Of a DNA stretch of 64,000 bases, positions 1-12,200 are shown one piece after another. The translations under genes and the position numbers were made by a program. A model generated the notes under the pieces. It made no database searches. It worked only from the letters and a program-made list of their open reading frames with translations, and had not been told where the DNA came from. Position 1 is the first letter of the stretch. Every line of letters starts with the position of its first letter. Source of the DNA: Scolanthus callimorphus (taxonomy: Eukaryota > Cnidaria > Anthozoa > Actiniaria > Edwardsiidae). Location: NCBI GenBank assembly GCA_033964015.1, contig CM066920.1:620001-684000 (forward strand). The letters are read 5' to 3'.

Positions 1-73
1 CAAAAGTTTGAATGAATAATAAAACAAGGGTAGGCTATAAGACTAGGGTTTAGGGTTAGGTTAGCTCTACTAA

Positions 74-76
<3 letters not shown>

Positions 77-104
<28 letters not shown>

Positions 105-366
105 CTGAGTCAATAGCCCATGAGGCCGAAGGCCCAATGGGCTATTGACTCAGAGGCCATGAGGGCGAGAGGAATAATTGTTTTAGTCAAATCACACTAG
201 TAGGTCAATTTCTATAGCCAAAAACGTTTTCTGGTCTGCTCATTTGACATTATGTGGCTTCAAATCCAACACTTTTTGCTACTAGTAGGCTATAACTTAT
301 AGCCTAGTAGTAGCTCAACCAATCAGAATGCAGCATTGACAATAGACCACTAGTGTGATTTGACTA
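77..366. mobile_element. Composite twin-hairpin MITE, copy 1
   Basis: Two adjacent inverted repeats. Bases 77-183 form a hairpin whose ends read aacaattattcctc and its complement. Bases 184-366 are bounded by tagtcaaatcacactagt and its complement. The same pair of hairpins sits side by side, in reverse orientation, at 35763-36025, so the two move as one unit. No coding capacity. The superfamily is not assigned. Confidence 0.75.
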
Positions 367-462
367 ACTATGGTTAGCTTAAGCTTATATTCACATGGCC
401 TAGCCAAACACAGGGAAAAAATACACATCTTCCTACATTTGCAGCTCACTTGCATATCTAAC

Positions 463-568
463 CTTTCTTGTTCCCTGGATCAGTGTCAGAACCCGATGAT
501 ATTTGCCCATCTTGGGAGTTTTCCTTCTTGTTTTCACGCTTACGTTTCTGCGAGCTCTTGTCCGCCAT
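463..568 (-). CDS. First coding exon of an unidentified gene running off the left edge
   Basis: On the minus strand an ATG at 568, in the context CCAAGATGGCGG, opens a 35-codon lysine-, serine- and glutamate-rich reading frame that ends at a plausible GTTAGA donor at 462. The peptide starts MADKSSQKRKRENKK and continues with an acidic, serine-rich stretch ending near DPGNKK, so it would be a charged, disordered N-terminus. The ATGGCGG start matches other gene starts in this window. No later exon is visible between the donor and base 1, where copy 1 of a MITE sits. I do not recognise the protein. The donor is weak, so this is a tentative call. Confidence 0.4.
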
Positions 569-2660
569 CTTGGTTCAGTGGAGGTCACGTGGGAATCAAA
601 CTTGGCGCCAACCACGGTTCCCAAAGGATTATGGGTTGGCAGATAGACAGTCATTTCATCACCTTCAAGGCTATAAGATTACTGTATTGTGGGTGCGGAA
701 ATGGATTATCCGGAACGCCATTCCAGACCCTGTTGACAGGTCACGGATTTGAGGATCTCGGTACAGTGCAGCATTTAAACAATTAGCAAAGGTAAAACAG
801 GCCCATAGCCAGCATGTCACTGAAACAACCAGCTCAAGCACATTTAAGGGGATTCGAAATGGGCTTGGGGCTAGCCCCAAAAAACGCAAAATGTGCCTTA
901 AATTGCTTTAATCTATTTAAGGCAAGCTAATTTTTGGCACAGTGATAAAACTGTACGAACTTAATATTTTGGTGCTATAAATAACTTAGTGCAGAGTGAC
1001 GTCACAAGGTATGTCACGTGACAAAACAGTAAATTGCTTTTCCGGTGATGGAGAAACATCTAACAATACAGCTTTGGTGAAAATGGATAGACCTCAGCAA
1101 TAGAAACATCGTACTGTTTTGGCTGCTGAACTATTATTTACTGTTAACGAGATACAAGGGTCGGAATCAGGTCACGTGACCTAATTTATATATCAGCCCC
1201 TTAAAGCACCCTAAAGGAGCAAACTTTTTCCACATATAAAACGTAGAACCCAAAGAGTGAAATATTATTAGCTATACTTTTCAAAAAGGAGTGAAACTCA
1301 CCATCGGAGAAATTTTTAAACTTTGAAAAGTGAAAATGTCACGTGACTGGCCACGTGACGAGTGTATCAGCCGAAATTCCATACTAAAACATTTCACTCG
1401 ATGAATGTTATCTATCCTGAAAATTTCATGCTCCATCATTAATGATTAGAAAAGATATTTGAAATTCTGTAATTTTCTCGATTTTCTGGCTGATACACTC
1501 GAGAGAATCAAATTTAAAATGAAATTTAAACCAGCCAGCCTTAACCGTTAGTCACAGAAAAATGGAACTCTTGCACACTCTGCCTCGGTAACAATTTTTT
1601 TCTGGCTACGGAGCTGTAAAACTAAAGGCACAGACAGGTGGGATATTTGTGAAACTGGAGGTTCACCCCAGGTTGCACTATCGACTACCGGAACATGTAA
1701 AGTGTTTATTGGCTTCAAAAAATCTCTCCTGTCTGCATCTTAAAAGTTGGGTGAACATGGTCACATTCCTTTGAACACAAAGCAGTTTTGGGCTGTTCCA
1801 AAAACATATGTACCCCTCCCTATCGAGGAACTCCAAATTTTCAAAAATTGCTTAACCCCTGTGGAAATTCCAGACTCCTGTGCAATCCCTGTGGAAATTT
1901 GAAGCTACCCCTATGAAAATTCCTCATTCTCTTGTGGGCCTGTGGAAATTCAACAGTTGCAAATGAATACCCTGTTGAAACTCCAGGGGAAAATGAATGG
2001 CCCTGTGGAAATTCCAGCGTCAAGATCACAGACCCTGTGGAAATTCAAGGGTCAAAATGAATGGCCCTGTGGAAATTCCAGAGTCAAGATCACAGACCCT
2101 GTGGAAATTCCAGGGTCAAACACAGCGACCCCTGTGGAATTTCCAGGTTCCTCAATAGGGGGGTAACAGATATAATACAGAACAGCCCATTATGATTTTT
2201 GGTAAAAAAAAAATTGCTCACGTGTATTTGATTAACATGTGTTTTCTTGAAGCCAAAATTCTATCTAACTGTTTTGGTATATAACAACTGATACCTGATG
2301 TCTGTTTCAGAGGAAATCAAAGTCAGGATTAACATACAACTCAACAAGAACATTCTTTTTATTGACACACAAAAAGATTAGGGTTATAAAAAGGGAATTA
2401 GCTACAATATAGTCATTTAATTAAAGAAAAAGTACACCGCTGAGGATGTCAACTATCTCAGCTTTGCTTTAGAGAAGACTCAATATTTGTTATTATTTAT
2501 AGCACTACCAGGTTGTTACACAGTGGAAATTTCCTTCCTTCATGAATGGTGTGTCATTGCCACAGTTGGGCACCATATGGTGCCATGTATGATATTTGGA
2601 AGATAAGGAAGCATCTACATGGACATGAAAGTGTTTTTGCCATGAGTATAAATAAAACAT
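569..2660. other. Intergenic stretch without a recognised gene
   Basis: AT-rich DNA between the left-edge exon and the 3' end of POMP. Several CACGTG and TGACGTCA boxes occur between 1000 and 1360. They resemble the repeat family at 8.1-8.7 kb and 53.3-53.8 kb. A minisatellite lies at 1840-2165. No supported coding exon was seen. Confidence 0.5.
1840..2165. repeat. Degenerate minisatellite, ~30-35 bp unit
   Basis: The phrase ccctgtggaaattccag recurs about eight times with variable linkers (such as agtcaagatcacaga and gtcaaaatgaatgg). The open frames across it on both strands are by-products of the repeat and are not annotated as genes. Confidence 0.7.
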
Positions 2661-3102
2661 CTAGTGTAGCCCCAACTTGCGCTCCATCATACTGTGAGGA
2701 TTACCAACAACTTCTGGATCTAAAGGAGCTAAAAAATAATCAGTAGATGAAATTACATTTTGACAAATAATTAGTAAAAGCTAGTGAAAAGGATGCATTT
2801 CTTCTATTGTGAAGGAAATAACATTGTGCTATTGCATCCATGCTAAAACTTTATGTACTAGACAGCTTTATGTTTTTTAAGGTATTTCCTTGATAAAAAA
2901 AATGTAAATGTATGCAACTTGTATACTGCAAATATCCATATCCATGTTCAAGTGCAGTTTACAGATGTGGATGTCTGATCCCTAAGATGCGGACTGCAAT
3001 TTGATGCATGCAGTTTACAATCATGAGTGGTTATTAGATATATCATTCTGTGGTTGCTTAACATCCCTTGCATAGTGGTTAAGTGTAGTGGGCTGAGAGA
3101 TG

Positions 3103-3134
<32 letters not shown>

Positions 3135-6100
3135 CGAAACACAGGAGAAATGACGAATCACTTCAACCCACGATGAGCACAAGGTTCAAGTCGGCAGAGA
3201 AAAATCCCAACTGCCCCGACTGGGATTCGAACCTGGTGCACAGAGGTGAGAGGCAAGCGCTTTACATGGTACGCCACCCATGCTTCATGATATCATAATG
3301 ATAATGATCATAATGACATCATGAGGTTGCCAAAACATGGAAAAACATGTACCAATATTATATTTCCTGTGGCAGCTGACTAAGAGTTGGAATACTTCCC
3401 ATTACTCTACAGCACAGGTAATTAGCTATTCAGTTTAACCCATACTTTCATGAATCCAGCCAGGCTCACATAAACTTACCTCCTAAGAAGTCCTCAAAGC
3501 CAATTGAATCATCTGTTCCTAGGATTGTGTCCAGAGCAACCATGGAGCTTGGTAGACAGGGGAGTCTGTGTATCTGTTTTACAAGAAAGGGATTCTTCAT
3601 TACAAGCATACCACAATGCTTACCTGTAAGTACAAAAATGGATTCTGCCCCTCCCTAAAAATAATACCCAGCTCCAAAAAATGCTCATGTGTTGTGAAAT
3701 TCAAGAGATTTGGCTGCATTGTCAAAGCAAATGGAAGAGAGCAGAAAATGAGGTTGAGTATTCCACAAAATGCAGGACAGATGCCATTTCTGTCATAATG
3801 CTTTCAATGTTTTTTTTTTCATTTCCATGATTCAACAAATCTAAAACAGTGTGAATTAATTCAGCCAAATCCACTGTATTGCGATACATGTTTTCCAAAC
3901 TTCTTGTGTTTTCTTTTTTTACCAGCCAAACTGGGTTCCATGATGATGAAAACCAGACTAATGTTGTGATCGATGCCAGGGGAACTGCACAAAAGAAGAC
4001 AGAGCATACTGTGCTTCATAGCTTTTATATGACCTCCCTAAGTATCTTATTCAGAGGTTGCAGTCAGTACAGAATTGTGCTGCCCGGCTTGTTACACGTG
4101 ACTCTAAATTTGCACATGTTATCCAGTACTGAGGATTATTATTAGTTTTTAAATCTCTTAATAATTTAGCACCTTTATATATTAGCAATTTATTACATCA
4201 CTATAGTCCAGGTCGTAGTCTTCGCTCAGCAAATCAATGTCTCCTTGTCGTCCCTGGGTCTAATCAAAAGACTTATGGTGACAGGGCATTCTCAGTGATA
4301 GCCCCTAAGCTATGGAATGCCCTGCCCATTGACATAAGGAGAAGCAGTTCTCTTATAATTTTTAAAACGTGTCTAAAAACTCATCTTTTTAAACAAGCAT
4401 TTTTATAGATTATTATTATTATAGATTATTATATTGATTATTTATGGAATTGTTTTTAATTGTAGCATTTGTAAAGCGCCATAGAGCAGTTAATGTATAT
4501 GGCGCTATATAAATCTATTATTATTATTATTATTATAGCCAGCGCCATCTTTGAAGCCTATAAATTTTCATCCATATACTTTTTTTGAAGCTCTTCAAAT
4601 TATTTTTAGCAAAATCAGTGCAATAATAATAATAATAATTTTAGTAAACTCCCTAAAAGACAATATAATACAAAGATTCAAGTGCCTGTAGTTGTAATTA
4701 TTACAAGGATGCACACCCAAAGTATTGAGATCTGAAGAAGCCAAGTCATAGAGTAAGAGAAACACATGGGGGTCCTGCATGTACATAATACAAAGCATGA
4801 GACATGCATGCCAGAGTTATAGTCATACCTTGGATGTAACAGCACGTTCCATTTGAAGTTTCAAAGGAGCATGCATTCCTTGAGTATTTCTCAGCATCTT
4901 CATGTCAAGGCTTTCTTGATTCTTAACATACTATATTGCAATGCAAAGGAATCAATGTCAAGATATAACAGTACAAAGACATGATTCCACTACTTGCTAA
5001 CTGGTAGATACATGTAGGAAAACTCATGCACCAACAGCAAAGCTTCTTTGGACACTGCAGATTATACAATGCAATAGACCTCCTCGGCTTGGGCATAATG
5101 TTTTCCCATTTCAGATCTCATGGCATTCCCATGAGTATTCTTTCTTTCTTCCTCTGCTACGCACCAGAGGATATATGAATATGGAAGCATTCCAAACAAA
5201 GAAAGATTATTCAAATGAATGCCACATGATCTGAAATGGGAAAACATTACACCCAAGCCGAGTAGGTCTATTGTCATTTGAAAACAATAAACATCTCTTG
5301 AGAGAAAGCTGCAAATTACATACATGAGACTCAGAGAACTCCAGGGGATGTGCTGAGGAAATCTGATCCTTTGCTAAGGAAAGCCTAGAAAAAATATGAA
5401 TAACGAGTGAATTGCTGTCACATTAATAAAATCATGTTACCCTCACAAACCCATTTTCTCTCTATCACGTTCAAGGTATTAAGACAGGTTTTTTTACAAC
5501 TTCGAGCAACGTTTGGCCAAAAATACTGTTACTCAATGATTTCTATCCTAATTTGTAGATTTGTGGTCCACATTTCAAAATATCACAAAAGGCACTGCAC
5601 CGCGAACAAAAATGGAAAAATTCTATAGAATCTATATAGGCTGTGATTGGCATCACCATTTTAGTTGTGAAAAAAATATGTCTATCTGTAAAAACCCAAA
5701 AAAAATTCGCATCTTCCTCTGGAAATTTTTTACTGCCACGATAATACACGAACACTACCATGAAGACCTTTGAAATGAGACTAAATTCTAAGCAACAACG
5801 TTTTTTATTTCGAGTAACAACATTTTTTGCTGCTTCCTGGCAAAATTGTTCAAAGTTCTAAAAAAATGTCTTAAGTAAGGCACTTTATTTTGCCTTGATC
5901 TTCTAGCCTTCCTCTGGATAATTTTGAAGCCCCACAAGTTGTTCATGGCCTCTTTTCTCCCTTGAAATTTGTTTTGAAAAAGTACCTTTTTAAAATTTAC
6001 TAAATCCAATGAAATGCATCATCCATGGTTTTGTTTAGTTGTTGCATGAAACACTGGTTTCCTAACCAGTTTGATAAACAGGGACGCCCAGTTTTACCAG

Positions 6101-6886
6101 GAATCTCAAGACTGTTTGCCAAGTATTGTTGGGAAATTTTTTCATATATTCAATATATTTCTTGTATTTCTCCCAGTTTTGTTTTCTTGGAATTTTTCCA
6201 TATAACCTTCTGAATTTTGCCTGAGATGTCATGATATCATAAGTCCACAGGTTGGCATCCCTGGATAAATACCATGTAAGAATATACTATCTCATCTCAA
6301 GTTTGCCCATTACCCATATCTCATTTGGTCTGGTACGCCATATGGCCCTTCCTCACTGTTGAGGACCTCAGCAACACCATTAGACTTGGGTAGAATGCTT
6401 GACACACTATTCTGTTGTACAAACATGGATCATCAAACAATAAAGGTCACAAAATATTCTGCATTGATCCCTGATCCCAACCTCAAATTTTGATGTGACA
6501 AGTCTACTGTGAGAAGCAAAAACAGATCATAGGTAGGTAAAGCCAGATTTCCCCTTTCAAACCTTACAGATAACTTATTTCATTAATTGGCTGGCTCAGT
6601 TTACTTGACTTGCTTCACAAAAATGTTGTACGCTACTTATATCAAATGTAAAAAGTTTTCAATTCTAATGAAATTGAACGTCTAGTCAAAACCATGACAG
6701 TGCAAAATTCGATCGAGAAAAACGATAGGTAGAAACGTTCTATCATACATCTGGCGGCAATATATAAAATTCACAAGGATGTTGTATGTTATATAGGGTA
6801 ACTGTATCATCACGGGTCTGAAAACCTTAAATACGAAGGGAAAACGGGTATTAAAAGCTGACAAAACTCACCATGCTGGCCGCCAT
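2661..6886 (-). CDS. POMP: Proteasome maturation protein
   Basis: POMP (yeast Ump1) is the chaperone that assembles 20S proteasome half-mers and is degraded by the first mature proteasome. Six exons on the minus strand: 6872-6886, 6314-6411, 5324-5384, 4829-4930, 3480-3573 and 2661-2728. Each is bounded by AG/GT and the phases agree. They total 438 bp and encode 145 residues, against about 141 in vertebrates. Diagnostic segments are NTQGMHAPLKLQMERAV, the LP-x-LPSS stretch, DDSIGFEDFLG and the C-terminal HSMMERKLGLH. The first exon carries only five codons (MAASM). For the 3480-3573 exon I chose the acceptor at 3574 because it keeps phase and restores residues aligning with the family. Introns hold a SINE, a LINE end and a MITE. 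Confidence 0.95.
3060..3290 (-). mobile_element. tRNA-derived SINE in the last POMP intron
   Basis: Read on the minus strand, the right end has a tRNA-like promoter: an A-box-like region near gcgtaccatgtaaagcgc and a B box ggttcgaatccc at about 3222-3233. It is followed by a body ending in a segment that includes cggatgagacaataaaccga. The tRNA-like part lacks a complete cloverleaf, so it is a SINE head and not a tRNA gene. Confidence 0.65.
4035..4536 (+). mobile_element. 5'-truncated LINE 3' end
   Basis: Broken reading frames encode the C-terminal region found after the reverse transcriptase of non-LTR elements, for example the blocks VQNCAARLVTR, LAPLYISNLL and KLWNALPIDIR. In-frame stops show it is dead. 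The 3' end carries the phrase atggcgctatataaat followed by an ATT microsatellite tail, as in L2/CR1-type elements. It lies in the POMP intron between exons 4 and 5. Confidence 0.8.
5072..5273. mobile_element. Hairpin MITE in a POMP intron
   Basis: Nearly full-length palindrome with terminal repeats starting caatagacctcctcggctt. The arms continue past cccatttcagat into the middle. A longer relative with the same ends lies at 14811-15149. No coding capacity and no clear target duplication. Confidence 0.75.
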
Positions 6887-7219
6887 ATTAATTCTTGGAG
6901 GTTACTGCGCGTGCGTTTCACGTATACCGCTGGCTGCACGCGGCTTCAACGACAGCCATCTGGGGTCTTTCTGTAGGTACCGGAGTATGAGGAGTAGCTT
7001 CGTTCTTTGTGTTACTTGGAGTCCTTTGTCTCGGGTCCATTGTCTCTATTGAATTACGTATACTGTGCTCCGGTCAGCTCCGGTACCTACAGAACGAGCC
7101 GTCATCTGTAAATCCGCTCAGCTATTCCAATGTTTTTTTTATGATTTTGAGCATAATGCTATGTTTTTGGAAGCAATGCTCAAAAGCATACTCGGGCATA
7201 ATTTATCTGACCTTACCAT

Positions 7220-7506
7220 CCTCGTCCCCGGCTCGATACCTCGCGCGCGGGGGAGGTTATCCCCGGCTCGTTACCTCGCGGGGGAGGCTATCCCCGGCTC
7301 GTTGCCTCGCGGGGGAGGCTATCCCCGGCTCGTTACCTCGCGGGGGAGGCTATCCTCGGCTCGTTACCTCGCCAATCAGCGAGCTAGGGCCCTCAAATGT
7401 CCCCAGAGCCTCCCTTAAGGGGATGTAGGTGATGGATAATTGGGTCATCACGTTCTCGTACCAAGAGCTCCCGGGCTCGTCGCCTCGCAGGGTAAGCTCT
7501 AGGGCG
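7220..7506. mobile_element. MITE of the 'cattctcg' family with internal 31-bp repeats
   Basis: Flanked by ccttaccat (7211-7219) and acttaccat (7507-7515), a 9-bp target duplication with one mismatch. The left half contains about four copies of a 31-bp unit built on ccccggctcgttacctcgcg. The right end carries gttctcgtaccaagagctcc, matching the ends of copies at 20082, 42767, 55044 and 63898. Probably an expanded, damaged copy. Confidence 0.6.
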
Positions 7507-8089
7507 ACTTACCATTATGCCACAATTCCCGGCGCATAGTTGAATTCATAGCCCTTGCAAGAAGTAGATATCGATGATTTTGTATTGAGCAAGTTTCTTG
7601 CAGACGACGATGTACGACTGCTTCTTGCAGCAGTTTATAGTAGCCTTATGAGGAAAAAATCTGACTCGAATGGACTTATTTAGAGGTGGTTGTAAATAGT
7701 TGGATCGAGGCAAGACAGTGGACGATGCATGTGACGTTAAATGTCGCGAGGAGAGGAAATTAGTTAAAATCTCCCAATCGTTCCAACCGAAATCTCCCCA
7801 AAACGCCATGACCATTTACATCCCGGAAATTCCGGGAATTTTTGCATAATATGGTAAGCACCCGGTAACAGCCTTTGACGGCCTTCGCATTTTCCGTAGA
7901 TCCTCAACCCCCCGGTGTGGTTTAAAAATGCAATCTGCCAAATGCATGCTGATTCACGACGCCTTTGTAAGGGGCCCCATGACCACGTTCCAAGATCCCA
8001 AGTCCATACTGCAATTCCTTGAATTATTGATAGTAAACTTATACTGAGTTGATTTTTGAACGTCAGGGGCATTATGGATCATTTTGATG

Positions 8090-8735
8090 ACGTCATTGAT
8101 GACGTAAGGGCACGTGACTTTGGTGTAGAGTTCCTCTTATGGTCTTTGAAACTTTGTCCAAGTTTGGCTTCTTTAGAAGCTACCCTTCGGGAGATATGAT
8201 TTTTTCTTTACTTTTCTGGTATTAAACCTATATAGCGTACGCCGTTCCGTCCGTCCGTCCGTTTACACATGGGAACCCTGTGGTATGCAAAGAAAAAATT
8301 ATATCTCCTCAAGGGAACATGCTAAGACAACCATACTTGGGATATTTTGTCTATGCCACAAGGGGGGTGCTGTAACACGGACACGTGATGTGACGTCATC
8401 GATGACGTCATCTATGCTTGAAAAATCAATATCTCATGAAGGGAAGACTCTAAAACAACCACACTTGGGTAGTGTAGTCTAGGCCACCAGATGAGCGAAA
8501 TGAAGTGGTCTCGTGATATGACGTCAGCGATGACGTCATCTATGCTTGAAAAATTTATATCTCGTGAAGGGAAGACTCTAAAACAACCAAACTTTGGTAG
8601 TGTAGTCTAGGTCACTAGATGAGCGAAATGAAGTGGTCACGTGATATGACGTCATCGATGACGTCATCTATGCTTGAAAAATTATCTCGTGAAGGGAAGA
8701 CTCTAAAGCAACCATGTAAACCATGTACACATGGG
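8090..8735. repeat. Tandem ~131-bp repeat carrying CACGTG and TGACGTCA boxes
   Basis: About three and a half units. Each contains a tatctc-tgaagggaagac segment, an acttgggtagtgtagtctag segment, a cacgtga or tcgtgata box and the palindrome tgacgtcatcgatgacgtca, with minor changes. A cgtccgtccgtccg run precedes the array at about 8247. Related sequence occurs at 53290-53760 (KIF9 intron) and near 22060. Confidence 0.75.
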
Positions 8736-9220
8736 AATCCCTTTCATTCATTTTTACACAGAAAATTTTATAACCACGAGCTCCGCTTTTAGCCAGTGGC
8801 TAAATCTATATATTACAGCTGGTTGCTAAACCTACATCGTCTTGTGTGAAAAGACTTCTAGATAGAAAGTCTACAATATAGAAAATGTTTAATATATATC
8901 CCACCACAGAGCTGATTCTGTAATGAATGTGAAAACTATATGGCAGCAATCCATTCAACTGCACTGTAAAAACAAGCTTCCCTGTCATAACTGGTGAGAG
9001 TTGTTCTTTACTCATATTAAATAATGTGATCTGTATTATTTATGCACGAGACTCAATTGTGAAGTTTTGTTTAATTGACAAAGAAAATATTTTTACAGTG
9101 ATAATGTACAAAATTGTCCCTATTTATTATTTAAGCAAGCACAGCTGACACAATACAGTACACGCGTATAAAGCCCTTTTATCATAAATCTCAAAAATAC
9201 TTGGAGTTCTACAGCAAATG

Positions 9221-12200
9221 TTACCAGTTTGGGGCAATGTAATCAAAAAACCTCATAGACAACTCATATCCAAGGAAACAGGCCTGAAACGAAAGAAAAT
9301 CAGTGTTACTTGAGCCAGAATTTGCCATCAGGGGGCTCAGGTGGAGGTAGCAGCCCTATTCGTTGCAAATATTGCCATACATTGAAATAATGTTACTTGT
9401 ACTACATTTGAGGATACTCCCCTGGTTTCCAATAAAAAGACGCTAGTTTCGAGAAATCCCTATAATGAGGAGAATGGCACTAAAAGTGATGGTGATTATG
9501 TTGTTGGTTTTTGATGTTGTTGTTGTTGATGATGGTATTGTGATGTTGCTTTCGATGATGCTGATCATGAAAACTGTGGCATCAATGATGGTGATGTATG
9601 GTGGTGATCATAGCATGCTGCTACTGATGGAGAGGAGAAGGAGGAGGAGGGGGGCGGGGTTGACAATCAAGTTGATGACAACAACGATGATGATGATCAT
9701 GTTGGTGGTGAAGGTGGTTGTAATGGTGGTAACGATGATGCCATGAGAGTGGCCAATTAATGAAGATAATAAGGATGATGATGATCATATTGCTGGTAAA
9801 GATGGTGTTAATGGTGGAAACGATGATGTTATGAGAGTGGCCATTCAATGATGGTAATAAGGATGATGATGATCATATTGCTGGTAAAGGTGGTGTTAAT
9901 GATGGAAATGGTGATATCATGAGAGTGGCCATTTAATGATGGTAATAACGATGATGATGATCATATTGCTGGTAAAGGTGGTGTTAATGGTGGCCATTTA
10001 ATGATGGAGATGATGATTAAGATGTTGTTGCGACAATGATGGTGATTGTGGTGATCTTGATGATGGCCAAGTGTTTCCAATACTTACAGCATTTGCAGGG
10101 AATGCACGAAGCATAACTGGGGTTAAACCTCTAAACAATGCAGAAGGGCCTTCCTCTCTCATCTGAAACAGTTTAATAAGCACATGATTGTATGTTCATG
10201 AAAAGGAGATACTTCATATCTCACAAGGTCTGATTGGTAACTTACCATTTCTCTAAAGACATCCCTAACTCCTCGAGGGTACGTCCCTTCTGGGGCTAGA
10301 TGGATGGACATCAATGGGGCATTAGTATATGACAACATTATACACTCTTCAAAAGCGTAGAAAATGTCACCAAACTACTCAGCTCCACTAGTGTAATGCT
10401 CATTATATAGTAATGTGGAAGCAACAGGTCGTTTAACAAAAACAACTTCTATTTAAAAAAAGTCCATTAGATACAGACCAAAATAGCTTTGGCTAGATAT
10501 GATTACTATGAGGAATAGTCTGAAATCAAAACAAACTGTACTGTACTTTTAAAGAATGTGAGATTATTCTTTATAAAACCAGATTTACCAAAGTCAGAGA
10601 CTTGGGATTTCAATGTTTCCCAGATATGTTTAACTTGAACAAATTCAACAAAATAAACACAGTTGGGAAATATTGTAATTCTAAGTCTATGACTTTGTGT
10701 TCTCCTGGTTTTAACCATGAATGTTCTGTGCATGGGTTTGGGGGATTGTTTTCTGTGATAGTAGGAATCCAAAACATATGGAGCCTTACCTGTTTGAAGC
10801 CTGGATTTTAATACATCTTGTGCAATAGCTGCAGCCCAGTTAGCCATACCAGCAGTGCCTTTATAGAGAGTATATGAAATATATCCATTCAGTTTTGTAT
10901 CTAACATACTACTTGTAGAGGCAGGAGATGTACTAGAGGAATAGCAATATTGACATGACGTTTCCAATCAATCAATCAATTTATGACACTTACCACCAGC
11001 AAGGAGGATTTTATGAGCACCAATATCACCACGACTGTAGACAGGAGAGCGATAGATATTAGGGCAATGTTGCAATATAGTATCATAAAAAAATTGCAGC
11101 AAAGTAGCTACATTCACATGCAAAAATACTTTTTTGTTGTGAAGCTGAGAATTTATCAAACGAAATGTTTACTGGGAACTGATGCAAACGATCATGAGCA
11201 GGAGCCATAATAGCTGATATCTGCTCTGGTGGCTCTTTTTCATGAAATAACTCCTTTTTTAATTTCTGAATATTTCTGAACATGCCCATCTGACTCTCTG
11301 AATCACAACAACAACAACAACAACAAAAACAACAATCTTTATTTGACTCATACAAAAATTAATATATAGAATTTACAATTATGTACCTTCCACCGGCAGG
11401 AGTGAAAGCAGCCATCAGGTATTCATAGGATAAGAAGTACATTGCAGTTCCTGGAACATCTGAAACAAAGAAACCAGGATTCTTAGTCATGACACTGGAT
11501 AGAACTATGTAACCTGTGTCTCCTAGTTTCACTTGTGTGCTCCCAGGGTAATAACCATGGAACACCCCATAGAAAGTGTTGCAGTATATCGGTTTAGAAT
11601 AACACTGAGTCTGTTTTGAGTTGGAAGCCTTGTGGTAGTTTCAAATGGTCAAAAAGAAAAGGATAGATTGATGTTTATTAAATATAATCGTTGCAGCCAA
11701 TAGGCTGAATCTATTGATGAATAAAAACAAACATTAAAATGAGGGACATAATACAATGGTCATACCTCTTAGTAGTGTAGCACAAACACCCTTGTACACT
11801 CCCCTTATACCAGTTTCTTTGTAAATCTGTCTGACGCAGTCGATTGGGCCTTTATATTTCTTCTCTGCTCCTGAAGCCTGCTGTATCTGTGACATGTCAT
11901 GTTAGGAGAAAGGAAGTCAGAACAGTTTCAACTGCTGGAAAAGTTTATTAGTTTCTATCGGTGGGAACAACTCAAAAGTTTGTCTAGCTCATGTGCCATG
12001 TGCTTTGCATGGACGGGCAAGCTTTAAATTTCAGTTTTTAAGTTTGACAAGAAGACAGAAGAAGTTAATTGAAGGCACATACAACCAGTGGTATCTCAAC
12101 TGGCAATAAATGCACATGTTTAGTTGCAGTAGTCATGTGCAATACAAGTTTTTTCACTTCATAAAATCAAACTTTGATCACAAGGAATGAGATATCACTT

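Larger units (their letters stand above)
6887..9220. other. Intergenic stretch between POMP and SLC25A20
   Basis: Contains a repeat-rich element at 7220-7506 and the CRE/E-box repeat array at about 8090-8735. Open frames between 7546 and 8072 on the minus strand show no family signature. No supported gene. Confidence 0.5.

Noticed and set aside
3190..3290. Possible tRNA gene (B-box-like ggttcgaatccc)
   Set aside because: No complete cloverleaf can be drawn and a SINE body follows; it is the head of a tRNA-derived SINE.
9465..9848. Open frames on both strands in GAT-rich DNA
   Set aside because: Simple-sequence DNA within the last SLC25A20 intron; no domain-like composition.
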